In this document: positions 37,318 through 48,907 of the stretch, piece by piece
Numbering within the stretch: position 1 is the stretch's first letter
Layout: every line of letters starts with the position of its first letter
Source of the DNA: Morchella semilibera
Lineage: Eukaryota > Ascomycota > Pezizomycetes > Pezizales > Morchellaceae
Direction: 5' to 3'
Assembly (NCBI GenBank): GCA_009192285.1
Contig: CM018606.1
Span: 1,106,081 to 1,170,080, forward strand
Length of the DNA: 64,000 nucleotides
Translations under genes and position numbers: made by a program
The notes under the pieces: generated by a model
What the model saw: the letters and a program-made list of their open reading frames with translations, nothing else
Database searches by the model: none
Told to the model about the DNA's origin: nothing

Positions 37318-39687
37318 TTGTTCTCCTCCTCCTCCTCTCCGTCCTCGTCGTCACCGACACCGACGAGAGGCGAATTTATCAGAGGCTCTGAATACGCTGC
37401 CCGTCGACGATCTACTATAGACTCGCCTACTCTTCCCGAGGAAATTGAATCTGCACGTCGAGTTTCCCGACACACACTCTCAGCCATCCACTTTGCCCTA
37501 GAAGAAGCAATTCGCACACCATACCCATTTACACCAGATAGTGAAGAAGAAAACGCGTCCATGTCAGCGATGATGGCGGCAGGTACAACTGGACCGACAC
37601 CAGTGACCCAGTTCGCATCCGTTCCAAGTGCGCCTCAGCAACGCGGCCATTCACGTCAGCCTAGCTCAACCGCGAGGTCACCTGGCCAACCATCGCAGCA
37701 GCAATACCAGCAACCACAGCAGCAGCAGCAGCAACAGCAACAGCAGCAACAACCCGCCCAAGCCCAGAACGGCGAATCATCAACACGACGAGAAGGTGGC
37801 GGCGGCAGGGCGCGGAGTAACAGTCAAGCCCCTCCGCAGAATGGAGCAGGAGCTAGCAGTAGTAGCGCTCAGCAGGAAGCAGCTTATGCGAGAGTCGCTT
37901 CGCAGCAATCAAGGGTGCCCGCAGGAACTGCGAACCATCGAGCGCACGCACCAAGGCCCCCGCCTATAGCGACCTCGGCTACGAGTGGCGCGCCCGGACC
38001 GGCGTCATCTAGAACACGCCAGGCCGAACCCTCGAGACAACCAGAACAGGCACGTGCGCAGCCCCAACCTGCGGCGCAGGCTCAACCGCAACCGCAATCG
38101 CAATCACAATCACAACGTCATGCTCAGTCCCAGCAGCAAGGCCAGCAGGCAGGTTCATCAAGTCGTCCTGCGACTAGTGGCGCGCCAGGCCTGGCAGCTG
38201 CCCCTGGTGTTCCTGGCGCTTCTGGCGTTCCTAGTGCTCCTGGGCCCTCTTCAAGTTCTACAGGTCGTCAGCCAGGCCAAACAGTAACAAGTAGTTTTCC
38301 ACATGCTTTTGAGCGGTGGGAGAGACTATCTTCTCGCTGGGAGGGGTTGACCGGCTACTGGATTTCGCGCCTTGAGCACAACCGCGAGGAGCTAAAGAAT
38401 CTGCCGCTCGAGCAAGAAATGGCGCGTCAGATTAGTGATCTGTCGACTGCAGGTGCCAACCTTTTCCAGGCTGTTGTAGAACTTCAGCGGCTTCGCGCTT
38501 CATCGGAACGTAAATTCCAGCGCTGGTTCTTTGATACAAAGTCCGACCAAGAACGGGCAAAGGAAATGAGTAGTGAGCTTGAACGCTCTCTGCGGGTCGA
38601 ACGGCAAAAGCGAGCAGATGCAGTTACTAACATTCAAAAACTGGAGAAGGAGAAAGCAACAGCCGAAAAGCTTGTCGAAGAGATGAGACGGGAACTTCAA
38701 ATCTCAAGAGAGGAATGTAGACGTGCCTGGGAAGAACTTGGTAGGCGGGAACAAGAAGAAAGGGAAAGAACCAATAGTTTGAGAGAGGGCCATCCAACAC
38801 TTGTTGGCGGCGTTCAGGTACTTCCGATGCCCATGCCGGGAGTTCCGATGCCTACTCGTAGCGGAAGCGGTGCGAGACCTAGAACCTCGTCGAGTTCTCA
38901 TGCAGGTGGATCTGCACAACCAGATGCCCAACCTTATCAAGAGCATTACGATTACTATGGTAGTAGCCCTGTACAGAGTGACCTTGGTCGAAGTGATCTC
39001 GGCCGCAGTGATCTCGGCCGGAGTGATGTTGGTAGGAGTGATGTTAGTGCTGGGCTACACCATGAGCCTGCTTCACCCGCACATGCCCAACCTACATCAA
39101 CAGCGGCAGCTACTGCTCCCTCTTCTGGTGTTGCCGGTACTCCCTCCCCAACCTATCCCCCTCCCCAGACCCCTCAAGGTCAAAATTCGAAGAGACAGCA
39201 AGCTAAGTTTTACCAACAAGACCAACTTAATATTCATTCTGACCCAACACGCACCTTCTCGCCCGAGTCCGGCTCGTACGTGACAAATGGTTCCGGTGTT
39301 CGATCACGCCACTCTGGCTCGGTAACAATCTCCGACACTTCTGATGTCGGCCTTAACGAATCCTCTGCGGGGTGGGAGCTGGACGCACAAGGCCAGGTCC
39401 TTCTTGACGAATCAGGCCATCCTATACGGCAATACGAACGTCGTGAGCCCTCACGCGCCGAATTAGAAGATGAAGATGAGGAAGAGCTATCATGGAATAG
39501 AATGCCAAACTATGACGGGGCCGCATATTCTGACAATGGCGGTGGAGGAGTTCCGGTGGGATATGGCCCAGGATGGGAGACAATTTCACGGGCGCATCAC
39601 CACCCGACGAGGTTGAGTGATGTACCAGAAGAGGAGGAGGAAAGAAGGACATTGATGGGAAGTGAAGGGGGGAGAATGAGTCGGTGA
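37318..39687 (+). CDS. Conserved-looking Gln-rich coiled-coil protein, 5' end unresolved
   Basis: The frame is open from 37159 to TGA 39685-39687, but its first ATG is at 37561 (708 aa). Before it, EIESARRVSRHTLSAIHFAL and TPYPFTPDSEEENASM look coding, so a 5' exon is likely, possibly joined at 37174. Domains: an N-terminal helical segment; a long disordered Gln/Ala/Pro/Ser region with a poly-Gln run; then a compact helical block (FERWERLSSRWEGLTGYWI, LEQEMARQISDLSTAGANLF, VVELQRLRASSERKFQRWFF) leading into a coiled coil (SSELERSLRVERQKRADAV); then Pro/Ser-rich sequence with five SDLGR-type repeats and an acidic C-terminal part. The helical block looks ordered and conserved. I cannot name a function. 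Confidence 0.75.
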   Translation: MFSSSSSPSSSSPTPTRGEFIRGSEYAARRRSTIDSPTLPEEIESARRVSRHTLSAIHFALEEAIRTPYPFTPDSEEENASMSAMMAAGTTGPTPVTQFASVPSAPQQRGHSRQPSSTARSPGQPSQQQYQQPQQQQQQQQQQQQPAQAQNGESSTRREGGGGRARSNSQAPPQNGAGASSSSAQQEAAYARVASQQSRVPAGTANHRAHAPRPPPIATSATSGAPGPASSRTRQAEPSRQPEQARAQPQPAAQAQPQPQSQSQSQRHAQSQQQGQQAGSSSRPATSGAPGLAAAPGVPGASGVPSAPGPSSSSTGRQPGQTVTSSFPHAFERWERLSSRWEGLTGYWISRLEHNREELKNLPLEQEMARQISDLSTAGANLFQAVVELQRLRASSERKFQRWFFDTKSDQERAKEMSSELERSLRVERQKRADAVTNIQKLEKEKATAEKLVEEMRRELQISREECRRAWEELGRREQEERERTNSLREGHPTLVGGVQVLPMPMPGVPMPTRSGSGARPRTSSSSHAGGSAQPDAQPYQEHYDYYGSSPVQSDLGRSDLGRSDLGRSDVGRSDVSAGLHHEPASPAHAQPTSTAAATAPSSGVAGTPSPTYPPPQTPQGQNSKRQQAKFYQQDQLNIHSDPTRTFSPESGSYVTNGSGVRSRHSGSVTISDTSDVGLNESSAGWELDAQGQVLLDESGHPIRQYERREPSRAELEDEDEEELSWNRMPNYDGAAYSDNGGGGVPVGYGPGWETISRAHHHPTRLSDVPEEEEERRTLMGSEGGRMSR

Positions 39688-42232
39688 GTTTTGTGAGGAT
39701 GGCATGAATATGCAAGGGCGAGGAGAGAGTAAAAGAAAGAGGAATGTATGAGAATGGAGGAGGGAGTATTAATTCTGTGTGAAGTCCTTAGGTGGACGAA
39801 CTCCTCCTTTCTCTTTTAGTTACAACACGTATTGTTCATCAACATGTTATATGTTCGCGAAGATTCTTGTCCTGTCTTGGTTTGATAGTATACGGTGGGG
39901 TTTGTTTTTGCTATTATGTGTTATGGGAGTTTTCCTTTCTTGTTTGACATACCTTTTTCCTTTTCCCTACTTGTTTTCTCTGCCTTTTACTTCCTTTCCC
40001 CCTCGCGAAGGGAATTTTAAAAGTCATTTCCTCCTTTCGCTCCCTCATTAATACATCTTTGGGTGTTTTGATTTTATGCTTTCTTTGTATTGATTTTTTG
40101 CCCCTCATGCTCTTTTGATGTCGGTTATGCGGTGGGTGGCTGGGTGGTGGCTGGTGGTTGGAAAACTGTTTATAGACCGCTGTAGCTGGTTACTATCGTG
40201 ATTGAAAAATTATGTTTACAGGTGGCGAATGATATTATTTTTAAACAGTTTATGTTGTGTCGCACGTGAGCTTTTTAAGTTGGCAGTATTGAAGAAATTG
40301 AGGTCTGGCACGGCTACTGCCCTCAATATATATACTCCTTGGAAACCGTCTATGACAGTCTATGGTCCAGCCTCGGAGTTGCGTAACGCATCATTAGGGT
40401 TGTTGCGTTTCCCGTTTGGGAATAGGTCGCGAGTGATTGGCTGTGATTCTGGCACCTGAGCACCAGCTGCTTGATTGATCGATCGATTGATAACAACCCG
40501 TAGATTATGACAGAACACCGAAAGCTTTTGCGTGTTTCAACCCCTCGGCCAGGCCCCCATATCTCGCGACTGCCCCCCCCCCCCCCACAGTCTTATGAAC
40601 CGGGTGCTTTGCGGTTCAAATTACATGTAGTTAACCAGAGGCGCCCCCCCCCCCTCTAGCTCTCCTTCTCTAGACCGGGGGTCTCCGTCAGTGAGTAGAC
40701 CATAGACGTGAGCCCAAATTGCCATGTGTTGCTATAAACATCAGGGTAACCCTCAACTTTGCTTCCACTAGTGACTCCAATGCCCAAGCATTTTTGGGCT
40801 GTAAACAAGACGGATTGATGTGTGCTGTGTATCGGCCTGCTATGAAGAGCGAACCACTTGATGGAAGCTGCGTACTGTTGTGAAATTGACCGGCTAGAGT
40901 GTAGCTTTAGTGGAACTCACACTAATATTATACCTACTTGTTGTTGGGAATTTAGGCCCCGCGAGGCCGGCCTTGTTCATTGGTGCATGTCTAGCCTCGC
41001 CCTCTCACTGGCTATACTGAGTTCTCCTCTAGTACTTCATCTTCTCTGGGGATGTGATTGTGGCTATCTTGGCCCTCTTGTGGACAAAACTCTCTAAATT
41101 TGAGTTATGGGGGGGTGTTATGTTGCGGTTTTGTCACCTCGATGGTTTTGGGCGGGGGGGTGCGGGGACATAATACATAGCCTCTTTGTTATAAATGAAA
41201 TGAAGAGTTCAACATAGCTCAAGGAGCTCGAAACTAGACACGAAGGTAAGTGTTCTCATGACTCTACTAGTTCTTGCAAAACTATAGCTAAACTTCAAGT
41301 ATCAGCATAGGAGACATTTTTGGCCGCGGAGGACTTATGTAGCTCTACTAGCACGGTCGAATATAGGCTAGGTGGTCGTCTTGTTGCATGTGTGTATGGA
41401 GTATCAATCAATCAATCAATCAATCGAACGGTCGTGCCTGTTCATGTTGAGATTATTGCGAGCCTGGGAAAATATATCCTTGCTGTGATGGTCGCGGCAA
41501 AGTCTAGACCACTCTTGTATTATGTCATTACTGCTTTTTGCCAAGGCTATTATTGTTATAAAAGGGCTACTAAATCCCCCCTGTGTTACATTTCTTCCCC
41601 TGCCAGACTCAATATCACGAACAGTAATTCATATTGTGGAAGGTCGAGTGATATTGTATGATTAGCTTCCGGCGTCCATAATACCTTCTATTGTTGTTAA
41701 GACATTTATTGTATGCAGCCCATGGGTAACACCTCTATTGGAAGGTTTTGGGTGTTTCAATAGGTACGTACTCCATAACTAAACGTACGTATTCCTTGAA
41801 TGCCCCAGCCCCCCCCCCCCCCCAAGCGTAACTAACCAGCCAAGCATAACGCGGCAAGTACTAGAGTCATATGTGATCGTGCAACAGCCAACATGAACAA
41901 GCGTGCAGTACCAATTAACTAAAAAACTAGCAACATAAAATACCATCGGTGTATTTTGTTTCGCGCGGCGACTGTTTCTCCCTCTTACCCTAGTCCCGTT
42001 TCGTTATGCGCCGTTGATCTAGACCCCTGTATTCTCTATTTTTACCACCAGGCGCGCATATAATAAAGCTCAGAGGGTCTGCTCTACCTGCTGGATTCGA
42101 ACAGATACCTATCAATTCTTTATTTTTTCTACCACGTGAACTCGGTTTTGTTACTCTAGTGGTTAGATACATACCAACCTACATATTTTATTTACCAATC
42201 ATTCCAATCCCTCTTGATATTCTAAAACCACG
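39688..42232. other. Intergenic region
   Basis: Pyrimidine-rich stretches (about 39940-40060), a poly-C tract near 40575-40587, another near 41811-41823, and a CAAT repeat at about 41404-41424. The open frame at 41320-41661 lacks intron, domain or start support. No gene seen. Confidence 0.5.
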
Positions 42233-42671
42233 ATGCCTCACCCCCATAGCCGTGATATACCCTTCACTAAGCGAGTCGCAATCCTCACACTCCACTGGCA
42301 CGGTGGTAAGAGCTGGGAAGAGATATCATCCCTCCTTGGAGTGCACGCGGAGACCGCCAAATGCATCTGTATACGGGCAAAGGTCAGCAACGCAACCAAT
42401 TTCCATCTGGAATTTCAAATGTACTGACTGGATTTATTTATAGGAACGTGCCTCAAATCCAGAAGACTTTGACGACGTATTGCTGCACATAGCGGAGAAC
42501 GTTGACAAGGCTCCTGAGCGTAGGAGCTTACGACGGAGCACAAGGGCATCACAAGTGTCCTCATTGACTGGAGAAATAGTTATAGGAATGAGGCTAGGGG
42601 AGGAGGAGGAGGAGGAACAGATGGATATTATGGAGGGGATAACGGCGATGAGGGATATGGATTGGCGATGA
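42233..42671 (+). CDS. Small helix-turn-helix protein
   Basis: Exons 42233-42382 and 42444-42671 flank a 61-nt intron (GTCAGC donor, TACTGAC branch point, TTATAG acceptor), giving 125 aa. Residues about 10-50 read IPFTKRVAILTLHWHGGKSW then EEISSLLGVHAETAKCI. Their spacing fits the trihelical homeodomain-like/Psq-type helix-turn-helix found at the N-terminus of Tc1/mariner-like transposases and in stand-alone DNA-binding proteins. The second exon is charged, with a basic RRSLRRSTR and a poly-Glu run, and has no DDE catalytic domain. It could be a domesticated transposase DNA-binding domain or a small regulator; the TE origin is inference. Confidence 0.65.
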
Positions 42672-44648
42672 GCTGGGGAGTTCCTGCATATATTCTGTTT
42701 CCTATTGTCTTGGGCTCTGTTTTCGAGGAGTTAGGTTTGGTTGGGGGGCTTTGAGGGGTTTTCAAAGGATTTGCGTGCATATGGGAGCTGGGGACCGGTT
42801 GAGCATTTGTAGGTTATGATTTGGCCGTTAGACGAGTTGTACCTCGATATTGAAACTCGATGAATTTAGTCAATCGCGGATTGTAAGATTATGTAAACAC
42901 AAGTAAGAAACATAGTGTAGAGAATTCGAGATATATGCAACTCCCTATCTAGAGCCACAACCGTCCCTTAGACATTTGACATCGATGCACAAGCGGAATA
43001 CTTACCGTTTATATAAATCTAGATCTTCCCTCTCCTTAGATCTATGCTTCCCTTGAAGTGGGGGGTTGCTGATAAACAACGCGTGGCAGAAGTCGCTTCG
43101 TCTCAAGTTCTTAGGGTGGTAAATTATTAGGGGGTGCTAGTAGTCTTGGTAGGGTTTAGCGACTAATAAAGCTTGCACTAATATGGTTGGCGCTAAGCCG
43201 TTTTTGTCGAGCAATTCTAGTGCAAACCTCAGCTAGCAAGCTAGGAAGGTGAGTAACAAGAATACGATCAAGGAGAGAAAAGGTCGGCTAGGGTTGCGGA
43301 TATGGGCTTATGTATCTCGATAGATAAAGATTTACTTTCGGGGATTTAAGAAATCTGTAACGACAATTGATGAGATGTTTAAAGAAATGATGCCTGACGC
43401 AAGTGGATGTAGAATTCCTTCCGACCCCAATAACCTAATCCCAGTCCCAGTCCCAGTCCCACCCCAGCTGAAACCATCAGGCCTGAGACATGGCTTTGCT
43501 GGACAGTGGGCCGTAGGGTTGACTGAGGCGGGGAAGCGAATGGCATGGCTAACATCACCTCACCTACTCGTTCAGTGAACGCACAAACCAATTTGGAGGC
43601 AAACGCCGTTACCAAGGGTTATGAGACTTATGAGTGTTGTTGGTCTTTACCACTTCAACTCTGGCGATATCCGTTTGAAGGTCCTTAAAACCGATCCACG
43701 CCAGTGAGCTCCTAATAAAGGATAACTGAATCTCTAGACTTGTCGCGAAATTCTGTATGGTAGATCCCAGAGAAATGTAGTGTGACAGGACCCTGCCCCA
43801 GTAAATTTGATTGTCCCAATTGTATTTTAGAGAGGAAAAAAAAAAAAGTCGGAGAGGAAGCCCTGGCCAATTTCAAGGCGGAAGGGAAACGAAACGATGA
43901 TTTCCCAACTTTCCTTCTTCTATGGGCCACCCCTTCCCCCCCCTCCCTCTTCGAACCATTTTTTTTGCCTGATCGCCCCCATACCTCCCTTCCCACCCTC
44001 TCTATACCCACCTATTCTCCCCTTCTTCTCACTCCTGACCTCTGACTGATCCGTCATCAATCGCCGCTGGTCGTTCGTTATTGTTTGTTCGGAATTTTGG
44101 GTCTACGTCTACCTTCCTTCTACTAGTCCCTGACGTGTTGTCGTGAGGTTACTCTAAGACATCCCCCCTTCGATAATCAATCGGCCAAAAAGAAAAGAAT
44201 AATTCGTTTTTTTTTTACGAATATATATCGAGCTATTCTTTTTTTCCTTGTTGCTCTCGTCATTCGTCACGCCAACTGAGACTCATCTGGTTTTACCGGC
44301 CGTCGCGGCTTCACTAGTAAATACAGCTACTGCAAGGTAGCTGCTGAAGCGAGAGCTTTAACGTCTCCACAGTCTGCAAGGGGTTACACCACCACCCGCT
44401 GCCAAAACGGTTCTCGCGGACAGACGTTCTATCTCGAGAGAAAAGAGAGGTCTGGAATTTTATATGAACACGTGAGAGGAAACTTCCAAACGGAACAGTA
44501 CGTAAACTTTCTAATTTATTTGCCTAATTTCCTCCTAAACTATTTCTTCCTTAAATCACGAAGGACCACCACCGCTGACCATGTCAAATAGCTATCACTA
44601 CAATATATCCCCCACACCTCAATTAAATCCCCAAGGCGTACTAGTACA
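42672..44648. other. Intergenic region and 5' leader of the septin-like gene
   Basis: No gene seen. A CCCAGT repeat is near 43440-43460. Pyrimidine-rich sequence dominates from 43920 to 44280, as in leaders of highly expressed fungal genes. A short ATG frame at 44581 precedes the septin-like start and would overlap it as an upstream open frame. Confidence 0.5.
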
Positions 44649-46294
44649 ATGGCCACTCTCAACAGCCCATCAACGCTACAAAAGCGGCCCCCAACCCCCA
44701 AATCCTCCTCCTCGACTCCCAAAACCAATAGCACCCCTCCTCCTCCCATCCCCGATTCCAGGAAAGACGTCCATCCGCCGCGCCGCTCCTCACTCAATTT
44801 CCTCCGTCGCACAAAGTCAGGTGATCCTGTCCGTAAGGCCCCTGTCGTCGCTGCAGAGGCACCGAAGCTACCAACAATTTTCAACGGTTCAGCGAATAAT
44901 ACTGCTATGCAGGCCCCACCATCGCGAAATGGGTTTGGGAGAGAGATTAGAGATTCAGTCGCGATTATAAGTGGTAAATTTGGAGCGGAAGAAGAGTACA
45001 ATGGTAATATTGGAAAGGGTAGCCCGCAGGGCGGGTATGTGCCAGGGAGGAAGTCAACTGATAGTGTAATTGGGAGGGAGAATACGTATGTGACAACTAG
45101 CACGGTACCGATTACAGAGGACCCGTACGCAAAGGAAGGAAGTATGGCACACAGAGGGAGATATTCATATGCAAGTAATACCAGCAGTAGTACTTACATA
45201 AACTCTCCAAGAAGGGTTAGGAGGAGGAGAGATCCAACGCCATTCAAGTAGGACTTCTTTGACATTTTGTATCGGATCAATTGCTAATCTCCAACAGTGT
45301 TCTTCTTATTGGCGCGAAAGGTTCTGGGAAAACATCATTCCTACGGTTCCTTCGTCAATCACTCGCCCTGAAGCCTAAACGCGGGCAAGTGATCACCGCG
45401 GAGGAGAGCCCTGATGCTCCCGCACAAGCCGCCGACTTGACTGCCACATTCAGCTCCTCGTACCTCGAAACTGACATTGACGGCGAGCGCGTCGGACTCA
45501 CCCTCTGGGACTCGGCTGGCCTAGAGAAGAGCCTCATTGACTTGCAGATTCGCCAGACTGTCGCTTTCCTAGAATCGAAATTTGAGGAGACATTCACTGA
45601 GGAAACTAAGGTCGTCCGTGCCCCCGGTGTAAGGGACACCCATATCCATTGTGTGTTCCTCCTGCTTGATCCCGCACGCTTGACCCCGAATAACCACTAC
45701 CATGGAAAAAGCGGGAGCAAGGAGGATGTTGGTGGCCTAGACGACGGTCTCGACATCGCCGTTCTTAAGGCACTACAAGGAAAGACTGTCGTTATCCCTG
45801 TCGTTAGTAAGGCAGATAACTGCACTCTCGCACATATGGAATCCTTGAAAAAGCTCGTCCGCAAGGGTCTGAGCCGCGCTGGAATAGACCCTCTAGATGC
45901 ACTTGATCTTGAGATCCCTGAGACCGACAGTACTGGTAAAGCTAATAGAGGCTCCCTCGCTGAAGTTGATGAGGATGAGGAGGAAGATCTACCAGCAGCC
46001 CATAGCTCTATTTCGTCTGCCGGATCTGACAATGGAAGACAAGAGGGGGACGAAGGAAATTTGTCGCTTTTACCGTTATCAGTGATCTCTCCGGATTCGT
46101 ATGAACCAGGTGAGCCTGTAGGTAGAAAGTTCCCCTGGGGGTTTGCGGATCCGTACGATGAGAGCCACTGCGACTTTGTCAAGTTGAAGGAGGCTGTGTT
46201 TGTGGATTGGAGAGGCGATCTGAGGGAGAAGAGCAGAGACGTATGGTATGAGAACTGGAGGAGTGATAGGTTGGGGGCCAATCGGAAGAAATGA
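44649..46294 (+). CDS. Septin-like GTPase with disordered N-terminus
   Basis: Exons 44649-45247 and 45298-46294 flank a 50-nt intron (GTAGGA donor, GCTAAT branch point, AACAG acceptor), giving 531 aa. Residues 1-198 are Ser/Pro/Arg-rich and disordered. The G domain starts right after the splice: P-loop GAKGSGKTSFL (205-215), G3 as WDSAG (270-274) and G4 as SKAD (370-373). A hydrophobic HCVFLLLDP precedes G4. The G3 replaces the septin DTPG, and an acidic insert (DEDEEEDLP) interrupts the C-terminal part, which ends FPWGFADPYDESHC...FVDWRGDL. It is a divergent septin-like protein rather than a core septin, and no C-terminal coiled coil is seen. Membrane or cytoskeletal function is a guess from the fold. 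Confidence 0.75.
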
Positions 46295-47020
46295 ACCTTC
46301 AGAGGTATTCAGGTGTCCACTTACACGAGAGGGGGGCTCGGTTCCCCCCAGATATCTTATTTGTGGTCGTTATTATTATTTGTTTTATATCACTCCCTAT
46401 TTCCTGTTTATTTCATCATATTGAAGCAACCAGAAAGTCATTCTGGGAGTTAGGAAGCGGACATTCATTCTTTTCATTTTCAATTCCATTTTTACTATTT
46501 TCCTCGGGCTTCTGGACGGAGTTCTGTTTTTCGGTTCTGTCGGAGTGTTGTGGGGACTGCCGGTTATCTTTTCTTGTGTATGTCTTTTTCTTCTTCTTTT
46601 TTTTTTTTTTAGCTTAGCTAAACCTAACTTTTATGCCCTATTTTTTTTTCTTGATACCCTCTTCAGTTGACTACACTATTAGCTGTTATTGTAGCTAGTG
46701 TTCTCCTCTTCCTTGGTCCTAGATATTGATATCTATTCTTTTGTAGCCCTGTATCTATTCCTTTTGGTATTTGAACTGGGACCGCAAGGTTCCGACCCAC
46801 TAGTGGTGTGGTGAGCGGAGGTTGTGTTGCGATACATGATTCGACGCCCGAATTTAAGCTTATCCTTATCGTCATCCCATCTCATCTTATCTTATCGCTA
46901 TCTTAAGCAGAGTGGAGGGGAGCTCACAACCCCACCCTCCAACTCCAATAGATTTCAATTGATACTCCATCTTACCATAAAACCTGCAATTAAAGATTGA
47001 CAAACCTCATATAAATCCAA
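46295..47020. other. Intergenic region
   Basis: T-rich 3' flank of the septin-like gene (poly-T near 46592-46610), then the upstream region of the MoaE-like gene. No gene seen. Confidence 0.55.
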
Positions 47021-47598
47021 ATGACGTCTCCAACTCATCATGGCGGCCCTCCAGACACAGCCCCTGAAACTACCCAGCCCCAATTCCTTTCTGAGGCTGG
47101 CATCCATGTCGAACTTACCCACTCCCCACTCGATATCACAACTACACTCTCTCGTGTCCGTAGCCCTAAGGCTGGCGCTCTTGTTTTATTCGCCGGTTGT
47201 ACCCTCCATATCCCCTGGTCTAGAATCGGTGATAGGTTAGCTAACGCTGCGTAGGCACAACACGAGATAACTTTGACTCTAAGCCCGTCCAGCACCTCTC
47301 CTACACCTCATATCCTCCATTGGCGCTGCAGACATTGCTCAAGATCTGCCGTGATATGAAAGAGAGGCACTCCCTGATTGGGATCTCGATCATCCACAGG
47401 TTGGGAACGTGTCCTGTGGGTGAGGAGAGCATATTGGTTGCTGTGAGTGCACCGCACAGGAAGGCGGCGTGGAGAGCGGGCGAAGAGTGCCTAGAGGTCG
47501 TGAAGGAAAAGGCAGAGATATGGAAGCTGGAGACGTTTGTAGGTGGAGAGGGGGTGTGGAGGGCTAATAAAGATGGGGTGCAAGAGAGTTCTACGTAG
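47021..47598 (+). CDS. cnxH: Molybdopterin synthase large (catalytic) subunit, MoaE/MOCS2B type
   Basis: Exons 47021-47195 and 47255-47598 flank a 59-nt intron (GTTGTA donor, GCTAAC branch point, CGTAG acceptor), giving 172 aa. The splice creates the family motif FAGTTRDNFDSKPVQHLSY, followed by YPPLALQTL. Later come IGISIIHRLGTCPVGEESIL and VAVSAPHRKAAWRAGEECLE, then the conserved Lys segment AEIWKLETF. MoaE converts cyclic pyranopterin monophosphate to molybdopterin with sulfur from the thiocarboxylated small subunit, for enzymes such as nitrate reductase. Length is typical for the stand-alone fungal subunit. The small-subunit gene is not nearby. Confidence 0.92.
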
Positions 47599-48278
47599 AC
47601 TTAACGTAGCCACGTAATGCGGTAAAATTTTGTTGCGGGCCTCATAGTTGCATAGTCAACTATCAGATTTCAGTAACGTACATGGCAACGCTTTCTGGTA
47701 TGTAGTGCGGTTGTTATAATACCATGCACTTTGCCACGACCAGGAATTTTTTTTATCGGTCAGTTTTATGCTACATGGAATTAATCGAGAAAGTCACGGC
47801 GCTGCTGGAAGGGGTCAGCACTGGGGTGGGTTCAATGCTTTTAAGTAGTTCGGGAAATAACCAAAAATCCTTTGTACTACATGTAGTAAAACCCTTCTCT
47901 TCTCCATGTAAAACAAAGGTTGTCGATTAAAGTCACGAGTAACTGCACTAAAGCGCGGTGAGAATGGAGTGCTTTAAGGGTGATGACATGGAATTTATTC
48001 GTAAATATTCTAACTATTAGTTAAACTCCCACTGATTGGTGATAAAAGTTGAGTTTCCCCCCACCGCGACCACTAAAAATATACGGCCACCACAAGTCAA
48101 AACTCTGGGTATAACAAACCAATCTCGTATCGCGGCCAATACTGAAAGTTCCTAAACAGCAGGACCCTGAAACACGATAGCTAACGTAACCTTGATGCAC
48201 AACCTCTCACTCGCTATAAATTTTTCTATTCGTTAGCATTCTTTCACCACGATAGTTCCATGTCAGGGCAGAAGGGAT
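47599..48278. other. Intergenic region between convergent genes
   Basis: No gene seen. One TACATGTA octamer near 47877. Confidence 0.5.
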
Positions 48279-48907
48279 CTACTGACCAGTGTTCCCAGGT
48301 GGCGAGTACCTAAACTCATACCTGTTCCCTGACGCCAATCTAACACAGATGTGCCCACCCGGCAATGTCCCCCGACCCCTAAACTGCAGCTCAGTCTGCA
48401 ATTTATCATCGGTTTGGTTGCATCCGTAACCGACATTAAAAAACGCCCTTGGATCACTGCGCTGGGTCATAAACAGCTTTGTTGTATTATCTGTGGCCGT
48501 GTACTATCCGCTCACAGTTAAAATCAGCCTTCTAAAACACTCATTTTTTTCATATAGTTTACCTCGCCATTGATGACAGCTCTAATAGGTAGCCGTGTGA
48601 TGACCCCATCTACTAATGTGAGGTTGCTAGTAGGTGTTCCAGCAGGGCTGAGGTAGAGATGCTGGTCCCCGCCCCCTGCTTGCCAAAGGTTCATGAGGCG
48701 GTTGTGAATCACCGGGTACGAGGAATTTTGGACTTGTATGGCGAAGGGTCGAGTGATTGTGGGCTCAATGAAGATTGCGGGAATGGGACATACTGCATTT
48801 ACGCTGGCCACAAGAAGGAGAAGGGGGACTACGAAGGGATACATTGGGGTTGTGAGAGTGCTTGGGGTGTAAGAGTGAGAGTGCGAGTGAGAGTAGAAGG
48901 GAGCCAA
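48279..48907 (-). CDS. Small secreted protein of unknown family
   Basis: Exons 48907-48563 and 48503-48279 flank a 59-nt intron (GTAAAC donor, TTTTAAC branch point, GGATAG acceptor), giving 189 aa from the first ATG. A second in-frame ATG (residue 22) gives a textbook signal peptide, MYPFVVPLLLLVASVNA, and may be the true start. The mature part has three cysteines (AVCPIP, YGCNQ, HICVRL) and four N-glycosylation sequons (NSS, NLT, NTT, NQT). A strand-rich end reads GTLPGGHICVRLASGNRY. It looks like an extracellular protein; with an odd number of cysteines at least one is free. Not recognised. Confidence 0.65.

Noticed and set aside
41320-41661. 113-codon plus-strand open frame
   Set aside because: Includes a CAAT microsatellite and has no recognisable domain or start support.
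42055-42170. tRNA-like pieces (GGATTCGAA and CTAGTGGTTAGATA)
   Set aside because: They do not fold into one cloverleaf: order and spacing are wrong and acceptor stems are missing.
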